Assembly (NCBI GenBank): GCA_947589345.1
Contig: CANQAC010000005.1
Span: 1-64,000 of the forward strand
DNA: 64,000 bases
Direction of reading: 5' to 3'
Source of the DNA: an uncultured Akkermansia sp.
Lineage (GTDB): Bacteria > Verrucomicrobiota > Verrucomicrobiia > Verrucomicrobiales > Akkermansiaceae
Shown piece after piece: positions 61,007 through 64,000 of this stretch (its first letter is position 1; each line of letters opens with the position of its first letter). The notes under the pieces are model-generated. The model was given only the letters and a program-made list of their open reading frames with translations, had not been told where the DNA came from and made no database searches. The position numbers and the translations under genes were made by a program.

Positions 61007-62106
61007 AGCAGGGAATGGTAGAGGTCGAGGTGAGCACGTATCATATCCTCGCGTAGGTAGGGGCTTGCGACGGGCTCGCGCAGCTGCGGCGGGTTACAGT
61101 ACCAATTTGCCAGACGTTCAGCTGCAGCTTGAGGGTTACCGACAGGAACCAACCCCTCTGGTAGAAATTGGCGGAGCTGCTCGCTTACGCCACCGTGGTC
61201 GTAGCCCACTACTGGACGACCGAGTGCGAGCGCTTCCAGAGTCACTTTACCGAAACTCTCCGGTTGCAAGGAGAGGTTGAGTACAACGTCGCTCACGGAC
61301 ATAATCTCGCGCAGGTCATTGCGATGGTTGAGGCGGGATACGTGGTTTTGAATTCCGGCGGCGCATATCTGCTCATCTAGTTCTGCCGCTAGTTTTTCTT
61401 TACCACGTTTGGTTTCACCAATGATAAGAACATGAGCAGGTATCTTGGCAGAGAGCAGGTGGTTGAGCAGCGGCACTACATGGTTCTGTCCCTTGATGCG
61501 TGAGATGCGTCCCGGCAGACAGAGTACGTAGCGCCCCGTCAGCTCTGGATGCTCGGTACGCCACTGCTGCAGCCACTCTTTGCTCGGGCAAAAGGTCGGG
61601 GAAAAAAGGGAAGTATCCACGCTATTTGGGATTACGTGGATGCGTTCGCGCGGCGTGTTCGGGTAATTTTTGAGGATATGCTCGCGAATACACTGCGAGA
61701 CCGCCACTACCGCATCCCCATGTGTCATGATACGCGAGTACGCATTTACCGAATGAAATCCGTGAAAACTTGAGACTAGCACAGGCCGTCGTTGTGCCGG
61801 GAGTAGTTTGTATGCAAAATGGAGTACCCATGCGGGAACGCGCGAATGGACGTGCACGACCTGTGGCGCTTCCTTCTTGAGCAATTTAGCCATGCGCCAC
61901 ACCTCCACCAGTAGGCGTGGGTTCTTTTTTTCAATTGGGCAGTGAATGTGTTCAGCGCCGACTGCTCGCACCTGCTCCACCATACGCCCTCCAGCCGACA
62001 CCACCGTACACTCCTCTCCACATTGCACCATGCCGCGGCAGAGTTCCAGAACAACTTGCTCCACCCCGCCGGAGGAGAGAGCTGGTAGCAGGTGCATGAT
62101 TTTCAT
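61003..62106 (-). CDS. Glycosyltransferase, GT4 family (2)
   Basis: The 367-aa enzyme shows the classic GT4 features: SSGGVEQVVLELCRGM at the N-terminus, VHVHSRVPAW, ALCLPGRISRIKGQ-type donor-side region (GRYVLCLPGRISRIKGQN), and QPESFGKVTLEALALGRPVVGYDHGG with the EX7E pair. Donor and acceptor sugars are unknown. The order with ELM1-like gene and GT4 (1) suggests LPS core assembly. Confidence 0.9.
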   Translation of the reverse strand: MKIMHLLPALSSGGVEQVVLELCRGMVQCGEECTVVSAGGRMVEQVRAVGAEHIHCPIEKKNPRLLVEVWRMAKLLKKEAPQVVHVHSRVPAWVLHFAYKLLPAQRRPVLVSSFHGFHSVNAYSRIMTHGDAVVAVSQCIREHILKNYPNTPRERIHVIPNSVDTSLFSPTFCPSKEWLQQWRTEHPELTGRYVLCLPGRISRIKGQNHVVPLLNHLLSAKIPAHVLIIGETKRGKEKLAAELDEQICAAGIQNHVSRLNHRNDLREIMSVSDVVLNLSLQPESFGKVTLEALALGRPVVGYDHGGVSEQLRQFLPEGLVPVGNPQAAAERLANWYCNPPQLREPVASPYLREDMIRAHLDLYHSLL

Positions 62107-63041
62107 GAGATAATCTTTGGGAATCGTTTGAGAATGAAGGATGCAGCTCGATCTGCCTCACGCAGTGGAGGTGAAAGCTTCAGTTGATGGGTGGTGAGCC
62201 ACTGGGTAAAGGTAGTCACACATTCTTCATTCACAAGCTGAGACAACCCGCGAGTTACACGTCCGGGAGCCTTACCAACGCGTTTAGGGTGTACAGGCAT
62301 CTCCAAAATACCTACCGGGGCACCGCTGGTGAGCGCTTCATACACCATGGATACACTATCCTGCGTGACCCATACATCTTTGGCCGTAGATAAATGCTCA
62401 GCTACCCAATCCTGACCGGTGGTGTCCACGGGAACTACGCGGATACTGGGGCAGGAGGTATGCAGCATGTCCACAAAGTCCGACGGCGTGCGACGCGAGG
62501 TTGTGAGGGTGATCTGCCCGTTGTTGTAGCGCACCAAGGTAGAGAGCTGGGTAATAAGGTGATCTTCATCCCACCCAAAGTCCTTGCTGGGACCGCCAAT
62601 GAGTACTAATGTATCTCGTTTTTCAGTATTTGGGGAGGCGACGATACTGTTGACAGCCCCGCGGGTGAGCAGCACATTATCGGGTGCATGGCCCTCATTG
62701 GTATAATCGTGGCGAGGCGTGATGCAAAGGTCGAACCAAGAGACCGGCAGGCTGGGCTTCATGCACACGATGCATGGGCAGTGTTTACTGTGGGCCAAGC
62801 TTAGAGCTGCCAGATGGGTGCCGTGCCCGGCGCAGAGTACCAGATTGGGTTTTGGCAGTTCCGTCCCTTTGGCCGTGTAACGCATTTTTTCGAGTAAACT
62901 CAGGTGCGCCACATCCACCTCGTGAACGCTGTGCTTGCTGCCGGGGTGCAATTCGGAGGCATGGCGGATCAGAGCATTGGCCAGACCGCGCGTTTGTGAA
63001 AGGTGTCCTTTCTTACCATCGCTGACGATGCAGATGACCAT
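62103..63041 (-). CDS. ELM1/DUF1022-type putative glycosyltransferase
   Basis: The 312-aa protein begins VICIVSDGKKGHLSQTRGLANAL, followed by VLCAGHGTHLAALSLAH, LIGGPSKDFGWD and VTQDSVSMVYEALTSGAPVG, the landmarks of the family named after the plant mitochondrial-fission protein ELM1. Bacterial members are linked to LPS/OM glycan genes and are predicted GT-B enzymes. It sits directly before the two GT4 genes (ATGA overlap). Confidence 0.85.
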   Translation of the reverse strand: MVICIVSDGKKGHLSQTRGLANALIRHASELHPGSKHSVHEVDVAHLSLLEKMRYTAKGTELPKPNLVLCAGHGTHLAALSLAHSKHCPCIVCMKPSLPVSWFDLCITPRHDYTNEGHAPDNVLLTRGAVNSIVASPNTEKRDTLVLIGGPSKDFGWDEDHLITQLSTLVRYNNGQITLTTSRRTPSDFVDMLHTSCPSIRVVPVDTTGQDWVAEHLSTAKDVWVTQDSVSMVYEALTSGAPVGILEMPVHPKRVGKAPGRVTRGLSQLVNEECVTTFTQWLTTHQLKLSPPLREADRAASFILKRFPKIIS

Positions 63042-63049
63042 GGAATGAG

Positions 63050-64000
63050 TTAGCGGAGGGGCAGGGTGACCGCGCCGTGCAGCTCCTGTCCAAGGAAGGG
63101 GGTATTCAGGGTGCCGCAGGTAAGCGTTTCTTCAGTTACTATATTGCTGACTTGTGGGTCAAAAAGGAGAAGCGGAGCCATGTGCGGCGAGTCTTCATCT
63201 TGTCCCTGTGGGTTGGCAATTTCTACCGGTTTCAGACAACATGCGCGTATCAGTTCTTCCCAGCTGAGAAGTCCCGGCTTTACCAGTTTGGTGTAGAGTG
63301 CCGGCAGCATGGTATCCAGCATGACCATGCCCGCAGGTGCGCTGATAAAGTCCTGTTTCTTGGAGAAGGGACTGCATGGGGCATGCGCACTTACAATGCA
63401 ATCGATTGTGCCGTCTTTTACCCCTTTCAGCAGGGCATCGCAGTCGGACTGATCGCGCAGAGGCGGGGTTGTTTTGAAAACAGTGTTATAGTCGCCAATT
63501 TGCGCATGGGTGAAGAGAAGATGATGCAGGGCAACTTCGGCCGTGACATGAACCCCTCGTTCCTTGGCACGGCGAATAATGCGCACAGATTCTGCTGTAC
63601 TCACCAGTTGCAGATGCAGGCGGGCACCGGTGGCTTCCGCCAGACGGATGAGGGTTTCCGTGCCGATTTCTTCAGCACAGGGCGGGCAGGGGTGTAGCCC
63701 CAAGTTGTAGGCGGTAGTACTTGGATGAGCATAGGTGTGTTTGGTGAGTGCCGGCACGTCGGCGCGCACAGCAAAGATGAGTCCTAAATCCTCCGCATAC
63801 TGCATGGCTCGGTAAAGCATGAGGACATTGGAGGGGAAGTTTTCTCCATCACTCAAAATGCGTACACCACGCATAGTGGCTAGCGTGTTATAAGGTGCCT
63901 GCTCCAGCCCCTGCATGCCCAGCGATATACAGCCTGCGGGTGTCATATCAGCTACGGATCGTACCGAGGCAGCCTCGCGGAAACTATCGAGCGTGGCACC
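63050..64000 (-). CDS. Dihydroorotase-like protein (partial; cut by the window end)
   Basis: The frame is open through the window edge; 317 or more residues of the C-terminal part are visible (start TLDSFREAASVRS...). It matches class I dihydroorotase in order: LSDGENFPSN, the HAYxNLGL-like segment, LIRRAKERGVHVTAEV, HHLLFT, FKTTPPLR and VSAHAPC. Three metal positions of active enzymes are changed: His in HxED becomes Arg (AVRADV), the second His of HIxHVST becomes Leu (HLQLVST), and Asp of TDHAPH becomes Ala. It is therefore probably the non-catalytic PyrC-type partner of aspartate transcarbamoylase, which would be upstream. First visible gene of the operon. Confidence 0.8.
   Translation of the reverse strand, partial: GATLDSFREAASVRSVADMTPAGCISLGMQGLEQAPYNTLATMRGVRILSDGENFPSNVLMLYRAMQYAEDLGLIFAVRADVPALTKHTYAHPSTTAYNLGLHPCPPCAEEIGTETLIRLAEATGARLHLQLVSTAESVRIIRRAKERGVHVTAEVALHHLLFTHAQIGDYNTVFKTTPPLRDQSDCDALLKGVKDGTIDCIVSAHAPCSPFSKKQDFISAPAGMVMLDTMLPALYTKLVKPGLLSWEELIRACCLKPVEIANPQGQDEDSPHMAPLLLFDPQVSNIVTEETLTCGTLNTPFLGQELHGAVTLPLR

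Overview
The window is one continuous bacterial chromosome segment of housekeeping and cell-envelope genes, with no rRNA, CRISPR array, insertion sequence or prophage recognised. It encodes a Gram-negative cell: an LpxC-FabZ fusion, LpxR-like lipid A deacylase, TolC-type efflux outer-membrane factor, YidC with a long periplasmic domain, an AsmA-like protein and beta-barrel candidates. The LpxC-FabZ fusion, GTP-type PEP carboxykinase, the NusA sequence style and an ELM1-type glycosyltransferase point to the PVC group, most likely Verrucomicrobiota (perhaps an Akkermansiaceae relative). That placement is inference from family knowledge, not a search.

Layout. 1-8181: nusA-infB-rbfA operon with a terminator-like hairpin in its leader, followed by a giant AsmA-like protein. 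8226-15398: MATE exporter, ssb, and a MacA/MacB/permease/TolC-type efflux operon. 15753-20130: a CoaE-Rho fusion gene, tRNA-Ser(CGA), and trpBA on the minus strand. 20222-25997: terC, mrp, two minus-strand genes of a membrane-anchored repeat family I do not recognise, and pckG with a strong terminator. 26140-31492: a truncated gcvT, a Tat-type metallo-beta-lactamase enzyme, an orphan E2-like protein, nagA and malic enzyme. 31584-40660: an MBL hydrolase, recN, an Aas-like synthetase with a degenerate acyltransferase domain, a barrel protein, lpxR, and resB-ccsA for cytochrome c maturation. 40936-46423: cmk-plsC-recF facing nagZ-pyrE and two pseudouridine synthases. 46539-54522: a TPR protein, a DUF3737-like protein, lpxC-fabZ, rpmH-rnpA-yidD-yidC and a thioredoxin-like lipoprotein. 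54576-64000: a tight minus-strand operon running from a dihydroorotase-like gene (cut by the window end) through three glycosyltransferases, a beta-CASP nuclease, an L,D-transpeptidase, a CPBP protease and thiL to an RsmA-Nudix fusion.

Three themes stand out. First, at least eleven genes have a recognisable -35/-10 promoter whose -10 box ends only 6-11 nt before the start codon, with no Shine-Dalgarno sequence, so leaderless mRNAs look common here; this also corrects several gene starts. Second, fused enzymes recur (CoaE-Rho, RsmA-Nudix, LpxC-FabZ). Third, several proteins lack the residues their families need for catalysis or metal binding (dihydroorotase-like, Aas-like acyltransferase domain, E2-like protein, Mrp, truncated GcvT). 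The best candidate for something undescribed is the pair at 22178-23969: a TM anchor followed by one or four copies of an ~82-residue repeat with an L/VHxPC...L and AGW core.
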